From: Chionoecetes opilio
Taxonomy: Eukaryota > Arthropoda > Malacostraca > Decapoda > Majidae
Assembly (NCBI GenBank): GCA_016584305.1
Contig: JACEEZ010012757.1
Span: forward strand, 89,501-153,500
Reading direction: 5' to 3'
DNA: 64,000 bases
Within the stretch, counting starts at the first letter, position 1. The number at the start of each line of letters is the position of its first letter. The translations under genes and the position numbers were made by a program. The notes below the pieces were generated by a model. The model ran no database searches, was not told the origin of the DNA, and saw nothing but the letters and a program-made list of their open reading frames with translations. This document shows, piece by piece, positions 30,117 to 40,242 of the stretch.

Positions 30117-30417
30117 CAGGGCCGGATTAAGGGGGGGGATATCGGGGCTCTAGCCCCAGGGCCCCCACCAAAAGGGGCCCCACCATATGTATATTAGCTT
30201 TAAGCAGTAATATTAAAAACATTGGCAAGTTACAAAACCAAAACATATTTGCTTGTCTCTGTTTCATCCTTTATCTCTGAATACCAGTCTATGCATTAAT
30301 AGTTCTTTGCCAAACATAGGCCTCAAAATACCCACAAAAGTGCTTAATTTTCGTGCGAATATAGGGCCCCCACAAAAGCTGAGCCCCAGGGCCCCCACAG
30401 CTCTTGATCCGGCCCTG
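30117..30417. mobile_element. hAT MITE (cagggccggat ends)
   Basis: Inverted ends cagggccggat / atccggccctg and an 8-bp flank ggtaggcg versus ggtagacg (one mismatch). Subterminal zones are rich in agccccagggccccca in both orientations. Non-coding. Confidence 0.88.
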
Positions 30418-31185
30418 GGTAGACGACAGTACCAGGTACCATGAGGCAAGGATGGGTAATGTCACCGTGGTTATGCAGCTTGTTTATGGATGGAGTAATA
30501 AAATAAATCAAAGCAAAGGTTGGTGATGTTAGTATAGACTCAAGAGTATTCATTGGCTCGTCAAGTAACACTTAAACCATGATGTACCGCTACTATGAGG
30601 AAAGACAACAAAAGGAACTCAATTAATAAGGTATTGTAATACTACCATAACCATGAATATGTACAACCTACAAAGAGAAGATTACGACGATGAAACAAAT
30701 TCGAGTTGTTTTGGGCGAAATTGATATTCCAGGTGCTATATTTCCGTGCTCGCTGACAACATAGAGAAGACCTGAGGTGATGTTTGATGTGCAAAGGCTT
30801 CTAAACCAGGAAAACAGTCACAGCAGAGTCTCATTAAGAAGTAAGCAAGTGGTAGGGACACATTACGTACCTACCAGTTGCTTACCTTTTGACGAGGCTC
30901 TGTTATGACTCTGTTTTCTTGGTTTAGAAGCCTCTGCACATCAGCCATTACCTCAGGTCTTCTCTATAGTGTTGTCAGCGAGAACAGAGCACAGTAATAT
31001 AGCACCTGGAATATCAATTTCGCGCAAAATAACTCGAAATTCTTCCATCGCCGTAGTTTTCCCTTCGTAGGTCCACCCGCGGCGACCCCGACTTATCCCC
31101 ACAATGCACCGATGTAAACAAACCGTGACGTAGTTATGTCTGGGGCCCATTGTACCTTCCTTCGCGGGGGGATTCTTGCTGTCGC

Positions 31186-32757
31186 TCACTGACTGGCGCA
31201 CGTGTGCGCATGCGCTCTTTCCGTGGTGGCAGCTTCACTCCTCACGGAGCCCACGCGGCGCGCCTCTCGGGTCGAGGTTGTGTGACCGAAGACCTTGGGC
31301 CTCACGGTGTTAACGAGGCGTCGGCGGCCAGCGTTCCTCTCAGCAAGGTGGTGCTCCCTGGCTGCCGCCTGCTGCCTGGCCGCGGCCACTCGTTGCTGGC
31401 AACCAGGCAGTGATGCAGATATCACATTTTACTCCTTAACATTTACGATACCATTCGCGCATGTCGTCTGGGACGTAATCTTACGTGCGTGCGCTCGTTC
31501 CCTTATGGCGGCGTCTTTTCTCGCGAAGGCCACTCGGCTCGCAGGCACATACGTGTTCAAAGATTGAGCAACCTTTGCGACACTTTTCGCCTGTGTCGTC
31601 TGCGAGGCACACTCACGCGCGTGCGCTCTTTCCCTTTTGGCAGCGTCACTCCTCACCGAGGCCACTCGGTTCGCAGGCACAGTCATGTTCGCAGCCTGAG
31701 TGTCGGTCTGAGCGCCCTCATTTCCGACACTTTTCTTCCATGAAGTCTTAGGGGCACACTTCCCCGCGTGCACCCGTTCTTTAAGGGCGGCGCGAGCCCT
31801 GACGGAGGCCACTCGACGTGCCTCTGGCGTCGGAAAGATGGGACTGAACACCCCGTGTTTACTTTCCTTCAGTTTTGTCTTCAAGGCACACTTCTGCGCG
31901 TGCGACCGTTCTTTAAGGGCGGCGCGAGCCCTGACGGAGGCCACTCGGCGTGCCTCGGGTGTCGGGAGGATGTTACAGGGAACCCCGCGCTCTGTAGATT
32001 TCTCCAGTTTTGTCTTGGAGGCATATTTCCACGCCTGCGCCCGTTCATCGAGGGCGGCGTGAGCCCTGACGAAGCCACCCGACGTGCCTCGGGTGTCGGG
32101 AGGATGTTACCGGGAACCCCGCGCTTCTTAAGTTTCTCCAGTTTTGTCTTGGAGGCATATTTCCACGCATGTGCCCGTTCATCAAGGGCGGCGCGAGCCC
32201 TGACTGAGGCCACCCGACGTGCCTCTGGCGTCAGGAGGATGTGGCGGAACGCCCTCCACTTCCTGGTTTTGCCAAGGCGTGGGCGGGCAGCAGTCTTCTT
32301 AGCGGGGTGGCGTTGACTGCCTGCCGCCTGCTGCCTGGCCGCGGCTACTCCATGGTGACACCATTTTCTGGGTTAGTTTGAAGCTCTCAGTTATCGCTGT
32401 AGCTTCTATCTTCTTCAGCCTTGAAAGTCTGTCGGGCAACTCCACTGGGATGCGAACATGTTGAGTTGTGGCGGTCTCGCGTGTTCGCCACTCCGCCAAC
32501 AAGTTCTTGTGGGCGACGTGACACTCCAGCACGTTGTTCTTGGCGGCCTTGATGTGCAGCCTTTGGCGCCCTAGATCCACGAGGATGAGGACACTTCCTG
32601 GATCCTGCTGAGGAAGGGCCAGCTCTCCAACCTCCTCCAGCACGTCCTCCACCTCAGTGTATTTGACCTGCGAGACTGCTGTTTCCTGCAGGAGAGGCTC
32701 ATCGTGCCCTGCCTTGCTTTCTTTCTCGTGGTGGCGCGCCAGGGTCTGCCGTGCCCA
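31186..32757 (-). pseudogene. Broken basic repeat protein of unknown function
   Basis: On the minus strand an open frame starts at the repeat border near 32757 and runs about 145 codons with no repeats (VEDVLEEVGELALPQQDPG, then ILVDLGRQRLHIKAAKN). After a frame shift near 32330 come VAAARQQAAG and about six units of 40-45 residues. Each unit has the pattern RRVASVRARAALxERAHAxKCAxKT followed by LPTPEA. Another shift lies near 32050-32100, and a stop occurs at 31429. A second VAAARQQAA module with one more unit follows at 31186-31425. Codon-level conservation between units and high GC support past coding. I do not recognise the family. The arginine/alanine-rich helix-like repeat could be nucleic-acid binding, which is speculation. 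Confidence 0.5.
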
Positions 32758-32758
32758 G

Positions 32759-32929
32759 GAGCCTGTTTTTCATGTAATCTAATACTCCTAAAAGTAATTT
32801 TAGCCCAAAACCCCCCTTCAAAATGATTCAATCGACATGGGACCAAGCTGCTTACCACCTACGATTTATTTGCGATTTTTTTTTAGCCTACTCTCATCAA
32901 AATTGAATTTACAGTTTCGGCTACCCAAA

Positions 32930-32960
<31 letters not shown>

Positions 32961-32996
32961 CACAGACACACGGCTACTCCTATAGTATATTAGATG
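32759..32996 (+). mobile_element. Retroelement 3' end, second copy
   Basis: Same 3' end as 24186-24657 (gtttttcatgtaatctaat through the acagacag tract to tatattagat), 5'-truncated. It directly abuts the end of the repeat-protein frame and probably interrupted it. Confidence 0.75.
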
Positions 32997-33199
32997 AGGT
33001 GATGATCCACTCTATGCACCAGTTATGCTTGCCTTAGGCCCCGTCCACAAGATGCCTCTTTTCACCCGGGGCGGCGAGGCAAGGGGTGGCCAGGTGTGTC
33101 TCAAAGTGCACAATGCGGTTACACGCAGACACATTTGAGGCACGAGTCTTATCAAAACCCCCGGGATACTCGGGGGAAAAGTTTACTTTCCAGAGTAAT

Positions 33200-34188
33200 T
33201 TCCCCCGTACCAAAAACGTTTATCAACATTAATGATATGCTGTTATCTTCGGAAATGTTTGTTCTATAAGATTATCACACAAAACACAGTTAAGCACACT
33301 AAACAGTGGCGGCTCGTGATAAAATAAAATGGAGGGACTGCAAGCTTCACACAGCAGTAGGATACATTAATTTTGCCAAACTCAGGTATGAGTTGTAATG
33401 GAGGTTCACGGATTTCAGGGCATGATAGTAGTGGTGGTGGTAGAAGGGGTGGTGGGGGTGGTAGTGTTGGTAGTAGAGGGAATGGCTGAGGTGGTGATGG
33501 TAGAATTACAGTATTACTTGAAAATAAAGTCGGTACCGCTTGATTTCAGTCTTTTCATTTAATGTCAGCTGGGATAAGTTGATGTTTTGCAAATACTTCA
33601 CTCGATTTTCCATAGTCATAGGGTAATTAAAGAAAGCACGATCACCACACCGTCCACACGCACTGTAAACACTGAGAGGGACGAGACTTAGCTGCCTCGA
33701 ACCGCAGCTCATTGTGTTCACAAGTGGCTCGGCGGCGACGCAGACATGAATCGTACAGCAAATATGAAAGTAACTTAAATTTTGGTCTGGTTTTAATGAA
33801 AATTCACTTAGTAACGTATTGAATATAATTAAATAACATACATTAATGAATTTATTGTGATATTTTCTGCTGTCTCTAAAGGAATCATCCACCTGGCAGT
33901 GATTGTCTGGGGGTGCTGCAGCTCTGCAGCCTTATGCCACGAGCCGCCACTGACACTAAATAATTGCCATTGTGACTTTTATGAGACTATGAATAAATAC
34001 GCATGAACAGTGAATACAGTTGTGTATTTGATAGTTAAACTCGTCACCATTTAACATTTTGTGAGACAGCTTTTAAAATGGAATATATCAAAAGAAGCGG
34101 AGTTGTATTAGCTTTCCATTGATATATATATAGTTTTCTGATAAAATGAATTAGCACATTGAAAAAATTAGCGTTAATTAAATATTGA
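33200..34188 (+). repeat. Interspersed repeat, also at the right window end
   Basis: 33220-33303 plus 33953-34180 match 63470-63730 (aaatgtttgttctata, gagactatga, ttagctttccattg, aaattagcgtt) at moderate identity. A hAT element interrupts it. No coding sequence. Confidence 0.7.
33304..33952. mobile_element. Non-autonomous hAT element, copy 2
   Basis: Same family as 7304-7956 with ends cagtggcggctcgtg and reverse complement, and a perfect 8-bp duplication acactaaa (33296-33303, 33953-33960). The related repeat at 63.5 kb shows the uninterrupted site. A 128-codon minus-strand frame spans it, but no transposase domain is recognised. Confidence 0.92.
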
Positions 34189-34394
34189 TTGATTTAATGC
34201 CAAAAAGGTTAATGTGCCAGACATCAGAGGTCATATGGCACTGTTAACTAAATAAATAGCGTCATCAATAGGGCTATAAGCAGCGCGCCGCCCTCCCTAA
34301 TTGTTCACCACTATTTTTACATCTATATATTTTTGTAGAGCTAATTATCTTATACCATGCAGAACCAGAAAAGCTTTGTTGATTTCTAACATGC

Positions 34395-35430
34395 GATCAA
34401 AGGTTCAATGGGAGCAATACTCGAGGCATTGCAGCGATCAAAGGTTCAATGGGAGCAACACTCGAGGCATTGCAGCGATCAAAGGGTCAATGGGAGCAAC
34501 ACTCGAGGCATTGCAGCGATCAAAGGTTCAATGGGAGCAACACTCGAGGCATTGCAGCGATCAAAGGGTCAATGGGAGCAACACTCGAGGCATTGCAGCG
34601 ATCAAAGGGTCAATGGGAGCAACACTCGAGGCATTGCAGCGATCAAAGGGTCAATGGGAGCAACACTCGAGGCATTGCAGCGATCAAAGGTTCAATGGGA
34701 GCAATACTCGAGGCATTGCAGCGATCAAAGGTTCAATGGGAGCAACACTCGAGGCATTGCAGCGATCAAAGGGTCAATGGGAGCAACACTCGAGGCATTG
34801 CAGCGATCAAAGGTTCAATGGGAGCAACTACTCGAGGCATTGCAGCGATCAAAGGTTCAATGGGAGCAACACTCGAGGCATTGCAGCGATCAAAGGTTCA
34901 ATGGAAGCAACTACTCGAGGCATTGCAGCGATCAAAGGTTCAATGGGAGCAATCACTCGAGGCATTGCAGCGATCAAAGGTTCAATGGGAGCAACACTCG
35001 AGGCATTGCAGCGATCAAAGGTTCAATGGGAGCAACACTCGAGGCATTGCAGCGATCAAAGGTTCAATGGGAGCAATACTCGAGGCATTGCAGCGATCAA
35101 AGGTCAATGGGAGCAACACTCGAGGCATTGCAGCGATCAAAGGTTCAATGGGAGCAACACTCGAGGCATTGCAGCGATCAAAGGTTCAATGGGAGCAAAC
35201 TCGAGGCATTGCAGCGATCAAAGGTCAATGGGAGCAACTACTCGAGGCATTGCAGCGATCAAAGGTCAATGGGAGCAATACTCGAGGCATTGCAGCGATC
35301 AAAGGTTCAATGGGAGCAATCACTCGAGGAATTGCAGCGATCAAAGGTTCAATGGGAGCAATACTCGAGGCATTGCAGCGATCAAAGGTTCAATGGGAGC
35401 AACACTCGAGGCATTGCAGCGAGTAAAGGT
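34395..35430 (+). repeat. 41-bp minisatellite
   Basis: About 25 units containing gatcaaaggttcaatggg and agcaacactcgaggcattgcagc. Since 41 is not a multiple of three and the unit has no stop in any forward frame, all three + frames remain open for 325-447 codons. Single-base length variants (caatcactc, caaactc) occur without selective frame maintenance, so these are not genes. Confidence 0.95.
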
Positions 35431-36222
35431 ACAAGTGGGAAGTTATACATGGATTTCTTTTGCATATTCTAAATTTAATTTTTTTTTTTTGGCTATACTA
35501 TTGCAGCATTCCCTATCAAAGGTCAGTAGTGACAAACTCCTCGCCAAGTTCAACTGGAGCTTAATACATTTGAGCATATGCAGACGTATGGCAAAGTGTC
35601 GTGGGGCCATGAGGAGGCGCGCTTATCTATCAATTGTCGGGTGACGAGCGACTGACGATTCATGTGTATTGCGACGGCGGGGAAGGAATTGGTTTTGGAC
35701 GGCGGTGCGGGGAAAAAAAGCATCGTGTCCAACTTGGTGGGTGTGAACACTGAGATTCATGTGTATCACGCGCCAGTGATTGTATATTCGGAACGGCCGT
35801 GCTTTCTCCTCGGTGCAACTACTTCTTTGTGACGGCCTTTTACTGTGTATGGGTATGTCATTCACTGCTTGCTTATACATCGTGTCTCAACCATCCACCG
35901 GGGTTGTTATGGGAAGTGTCATAACACCGTCACCTTTCTTCTTCTTCGGTCACCCTTCTCGTTGTGCCTTTGACGCTTGTATCCTCATAGGTCTCTTCAA
36001 TTCGTCTCCTTCGTTAACAACTGTCACATCTCTTTGGCTGCTTACCGGAGCGCTAGCCCCATTTTCATTAGGTTTCTGCCCTTGACCCTCCCACGTTTGC
36101 TGGTGAGGCGGGGCGCGTATCCTAGCGGGGAGTGAAGGCGTGTGGTGTGGCAGGGAGGGAAGTTGCTGGGAAGTGTTCAGCAGCTGAGGAGCAGGCTAGA
36201 GTCAGGGATGCATGTAGCCTAT
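35431..36222. other. No gene recognised
   Basis: Follows the 41-bp array. Short open frames exist (for example 54 codons from an ATG at 35662), but none has a recognisable motif. Repeated words such as gattcatgtgtat occur at 35656 and 35754. Confidence 0.4.
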
Positions 36223-36260
36223 ATACGGAGCAAAGCTGAGCACCGCACCTTTTCTTCAGG

Positions 36261-37250
36261 TTCCGCACCCCGCACCTCCGCAACCTTTAGGCGGGGGTTC
36301 CGCACCCCGCACCTCCGCAACCTTTAGGCGGGGGTTCCGCACCCCGCACCTCCGCAACCTTTAGGCGGGGGTTCCGCACCCCGCACCTCCGCAACCTTTA
36401 GGCGGGGGTTCCGCACCCCGCACCTCCGCAACCTTTAGGCAGGAGTTCCGCACCCCACACCTCCGCAACCTTTAGGCGGGGGTTCCGCACCCCGCACCTC
36501 CGCAACCTTTAGGCGGGGGTTCCGCACCCCGCACCTCCGCAACCTTTAGGCGGGGGTTCCGCACCCCACACCTCCGCAACCTTTAGGCGGGGGTTCCGCA
36601 CCCCACACCTCCGCAACCTTTAGGCGGGGGTTCCGCACCCCACACCTCCGCAACCTTTAGGCGGGGGCTCCGCACCCCACACCTCCGCAACCTTTAGGCG
36701 GGGTTCCGCACCCCACACCTCCGCAACCTTTAGGCGGGGGTTCCGCACCCCGCACCTCCGCAACCTTTAGGCGGGGGTTCCGCACCCCACACCTCCGCAA
36801 CCTTTAGGCGGGGGTTCCGCACCCCCACCTCCGCAACCTTTAGGCGGGGGTTCCGCACCCCACACCTCCGCAACCTTTAGGCGGGGGTTCCGCACCCCAC
36901 ACCTCCGCAACCTTTAGGCGGGGGTTCCGCACCCCGCACCTCCGCAACCTTTAGGCCGGGGTTCCGCACCCCGCACCTCCGCAACCTTTAGGCGGGGGTT
37001 CCGCACCCCACACCTCCGCAACCTTTAGGCGGGGGTTCCGCACCCCGCACCTCCGCAACCTTTAGGCGGGGGTTCCGCACCCCGCACCTCCGCAACCTTT
37101 AGGCGGGGGTTCCGCACCCCGCACCTCCGCAACCTTTAGGCGGGGGTTCCGCATTCCGCACCTCCGCAACCTTTAGGCGGGGGTTCCGCACCCCGCACCT
37201 CCGCAACCTTTAGGCGGGGGTTCCGCATTCCGCACCTCCGCAACTTTTGG
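36261..37250. repeat. 37-bp minisatellite inside a hAT element
   Basis: About 27 units of ttccgcaccccgcacctccg + caacctttaggcggggg. A g/a polymorphism (ccccgcacc versus ccccacacc) runs in blocks along the array, as expected from unequal exchange. Confidence 0.95.
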
Positions 37251-37510
37251 CATTTTGAGGTTCCGCAACTGTAGTTCCGCACCTCCGCACCTCCGCACCT
37301 TTTTCAAAGGTCCGCACCTGTAGCGGAACTAGGTCCCCAATCCAATTTTTTGTTTACAAGTCCACAGTAATTTAATAACTACCTGTTAATTTAATAAATA
37401 GTAATAAATAACGAAAAATGGCTTAATAATTAGACAATATTTATTATTTTATATTATATAATGACAACACCAAAAAATTTCAATAAAAGGCCCAAAACAG
37501 CTCCGCTACA

Positions 37511-37834
37511 CTAATTGTCCGGGTCTGGCACCTCCTCCTCCTCCTGCCTCTTCAGCTTCCTCATGTTCAACATCTTGAGGTTGCCCTTCATGAAGATGAG
37601 CATTTCAAAGTTCTTGGCCATCAGGGAAGACCTCTTTGCCCTCAGGACATCTGACCCCATGCTGAAAAGCCTCTCCACCGCGGCTGAACTGGGGAGCGGG
37701 GTGTTATATTGGATGAAGAGGTCCACCCAGGCCTCCTTGAACCCCAGGGGGAACATGTCCCTGGAGAGCTTCTCGCTGACGGCCACATACTTCTTGTCCC
37801 AGGCCTGTAGGTCAGCCAGGAGCCTCTCCCTCAT
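37511..37834 (-). pseudogene. hAT transposase C-terminal dimerisation domain
   Basis: The 107-codon frame contains YNTPLPSSAAVERLFSMGSD and then LRAKRSSLMAKNFEMLIFMKGN. This is the signature of the hAT C-terminal dimerisation region (hATC), followed by an acidic tail QEEEEVPDPDN and a stop. The BED finger and the RNase-H-like catalytic core are missing. It lies in the element at 36231-38071 on the minus strand and ends about 240 bp after the minisatellite, so an internal deletion or replacement removed most of the gene. Confidence 0.85.
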
Positions 37835-38122
37835 AGTCTGCCGTCCCTCCTCAACTTCTGTCTCCTGCCTGCCTGCCTGCCTGCGGCTACAGTCGTCTTC
37901 GTCTTTTTTTGAAAGAAGCGGTAGCGGACCTTAATTTTGAGTGGTCCGCAACCCTAGGTCCGCAACTTTTTGAGCAACGGGATCCGCAACTAACATCCGC
38001 AACCAAATGGCGATTCCGCAAGTTGCGGAGGTGCGAAGGTGCGGACCAAAGTTGCGGACCGCCCAGCTTTGATACGGAGAGAGTATCACACTAGTATGGC
38101 TCAGGAAGGTTGTCAGGAAGTG

Positions 38123-38310
38123 TTAACCCCTTGAGACCTAGAACATAATCCCCATTGTAATTTGGGTACCATTAGACGATATTTAAGTGAATATAAGCAA
38201 TATTTTGTAGGTATGACCTGTTTAGTATCATTGTTGACTAACTAATTTGGTATATTGAGTTACTTTTCGTAATTTTATTGTTCGACAACATAATTTTTTT
38301 TTATAGATAA
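38123..38310. mobile_element. piggyBac-like TTAA MITE, copy E (truncated)
   Basis: TTAA at 38123-38126 and the left end ccccttgagacctag are present, with the family body in reverse orientation. The other end is lost near 38310. A flanking phrase (agagagtatcacacta ... aggaaggttgt) occurs on both sides. Confidence 0.75.
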
Positions 38311-38641
38311 AGCATAGAGAGAGTATCACACTATAACAGTATGAGTCTAGTATAATAGTATAGTATTATAGTATGACCAGGAAGGTTGTTAGGAAGTGTT
38401 AGGAGGAGCTGGATAGGGTCAGGGATGCGCTATAGGGTGACACTTGGGGTTGTCAGGGTGACAGCAGCTGCCTCTTGTAGGACTACCGACAGTATGTATG
38501 TTATGGGGCGATTATCATCATCATCATCATCAGGCATCGGGGATATAAAAGTGGGTGTGGACGTCCATAAAGTAAGTCAAGGAGGAGATTTATCAGGGAA
38601 AGGATGATCGACGGACCGATAAAAGGGGAACTCCAGTCCTG

Positions 38642-38783
38642 GAAAATATCTGTGCTGCATTATACGTACTTATATATATATATGTGGGAAAAATATCTAT
38701 GCTGTATTGTACGTATACTTCTATAAATGTGGGAAAAACTATCTGTGTTGTATTGTACATAGTATACTTACTTATATGTGGGA
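38642..38783 (+). repeat. Three imperfect copies of a roughly 50-bp unit
   Basis: Units contain gaaaaatatctatgctgtatt, gtacgtatact and atatgtggg-like words. Diverged from one another. Confidence 0.6.
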
Positions 38784-39012
38784 GTCGTGGGAGTCATGCC
38801 AAGGGAGGAGCAGCCATGATGCGAATGCCCTGGTGTGTGGGTGATGACTGCATGAGATTGACTTGTTCGTTTATGATGACTTGTGCGTGTGTGACTTGTG
38901 ATGACATGGTGACTGGACGTGATAACTTGTGTGTAGTCTATGTATGATGACTGCAATGCGAGGGTTGGATGACGGGATTGTAGTCTTGTCGAAGCGATGT
39001 GTGCAAACGTCC

Positions 39013-39226
39013 TTAACCCCTTCACACCCAGATCTTTCCTTGGCTATAAAAAAAGTGTATGTTGCCGAGCCATAAAATTACGAAAAATCACTGAATATAC
39101 CACATTAGTTAGTGGACAAGGATACTAAACAGGTCATAGCTATAAAACATTGCTTATAGTCACTAAAAATCTTCTAATGGTACCCAAATTACAATGGAAA
39201 TTACGTTCTGGGCCTCAAGGGGTTAA
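39013..39226. mobile_element. piggyBac-like TTAA MITE, copy F
   Basis: A 214-bp copy with TTAA at 39013-39016 and 39223-39226 and the family inverted termini. Confidence 0.9.
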
Positions 39227-39502
39227 CTATATGCTATGACGTGCTATCAGGGAGACTCCACACCGGTATTCCTGGCCATCTAGTGGAGAGATTACCTTGC
39301 TTTGTCTGGCGATATAAAAACAACGCGTGCGTGTGTATGTATGAGGCGGGGTGAAGCGCTCTCTGGTATGTAGGCTTCCATTATAAGAAGTGTTGGCGTG
39401 TGTCGTGATTACACTATATAAATATACTGGAATATTTGTTAGGTGGTAAATGTTGATGCAGTATGATTGTGTGTATGTGAAAATGACCTGTTGTGTGTGT
39501 GT

Positions 39503-39582
<80 letters not shown>

Positions 39583-40242
39583 TTTTATAGGTCTTTTATG
39601 TATGTTTTGTAAGATGAAAAAAAGCGATGCAGAGCCAAGGCAGTAGATGGGGCAAGTGTGGTTTCATTATTTAATTTTTCCGCTTTCCTTCCTTCATTCT
39701 TATTTCCGATTCATGCATACAATTGTGGCGTAGTCGAGTGTGGGATCCACAGATTACTTCCGCGAGGACGACAGTGAGCCTCCTGTAGGCTTCTGGCGAA
39801 AGTTAAATAACTACTTAAAAATGTCACGTCCCTTCGCGTAGACAAAGCGGCTGCCAAGGTCAAGAGGATGATGCTTCACGCAACACAACACGCGACGCGG
39901 AGTGACGAGCCTTAAACAGTGCCTGAACACCTTCCTGTAGTATATAACAAAAATTAAACCCTCTTGTCACCTTATCAAAAAGAATAATAGTTATGTTTCA
40001 CTATTAAAAATAAGTGATAATTAATCCTGATCCGTTTGCAATCGTGAGAGCTTTGAAGTCAAAAGAATTATTATTTATGGATTATCATTTCTGCGAATCC
40101 TTTGACCTTCTGTATATTTGTTGTGTAATCTTAGTGGTGTGTGAAGTATACATGTGTGTCATGGAGCTGCATTATTACCAGCACACTTTGTAACAGCATC
40201 AATATAACGGTGGCAGGAACCTGATAGAATAATATCCTACAT
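39227..40242. other. No gene recognised; (GT)n inside
   Basis: A (gt)n microsatellite lies at about 39494-39580. The remainder is AT-rich without ORFs or transposon ends that I could identify. Confidence 0.5.

Larger units (their letters stand above)
28318..31143. repeat. 2.8-kb nested inverted repeat with RT fragments
   Basis: The left end (cataactacgtcacgg, then gtttgtttacatcg) reappears in reverse at the right end (about 31095-31140), and most of the two arms match in reverse orientation. Each arm is itself partly palindromic: 28440-28580 matches 28630-28770 in reverse, and likewise on the right. The inner arms carry copies of a reverse-transcriptase block (RQGWVMSPWLCNLFMDGV), minus strand at about 29000-29060 and 29140-29210, plus strand at about 29965-30035 and 30430-30500. 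A hAT MITE has inserted at 30117. Confidence 0.8.
36231..38071 (-). mobile_element. hAT element with internal 37-bp minisatellite
   Basis: Ends caaagctgagc and, in reverse, caaagctgggcggtccgc. The 8-bp target duplication atacggag (36223-36230, 38072-38079) is perfect. The interior holds a 1-kb minisatellite (36261-37250) on one side and a transposase C-terminal fragment (37511-37834, minus) on the other. Words such as ccgcaac and ccgcacc are frequent in both subterminal zones. Confidence 0.92.

Noticed and set aside
31429..31944. 171-codon minus-strand frame as an intact gene
   Set aside because: It is only the last part of a longer repeat-encoded sequence that is broken by frame shifts upstream.
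34301..35644. 447-codon frame and CRISPR-like direct repeats
   Set aside because: The repeat is head-to-tail with no unique spacers, in a eukaryotic genome, and all three frames are open; it is a minisatellite.
37511..37834. Host gene with a hAT dimerisation domain
   Set aside because: It sits within a transposon with intact ends and target duplication, and lacks all other transposase domains.
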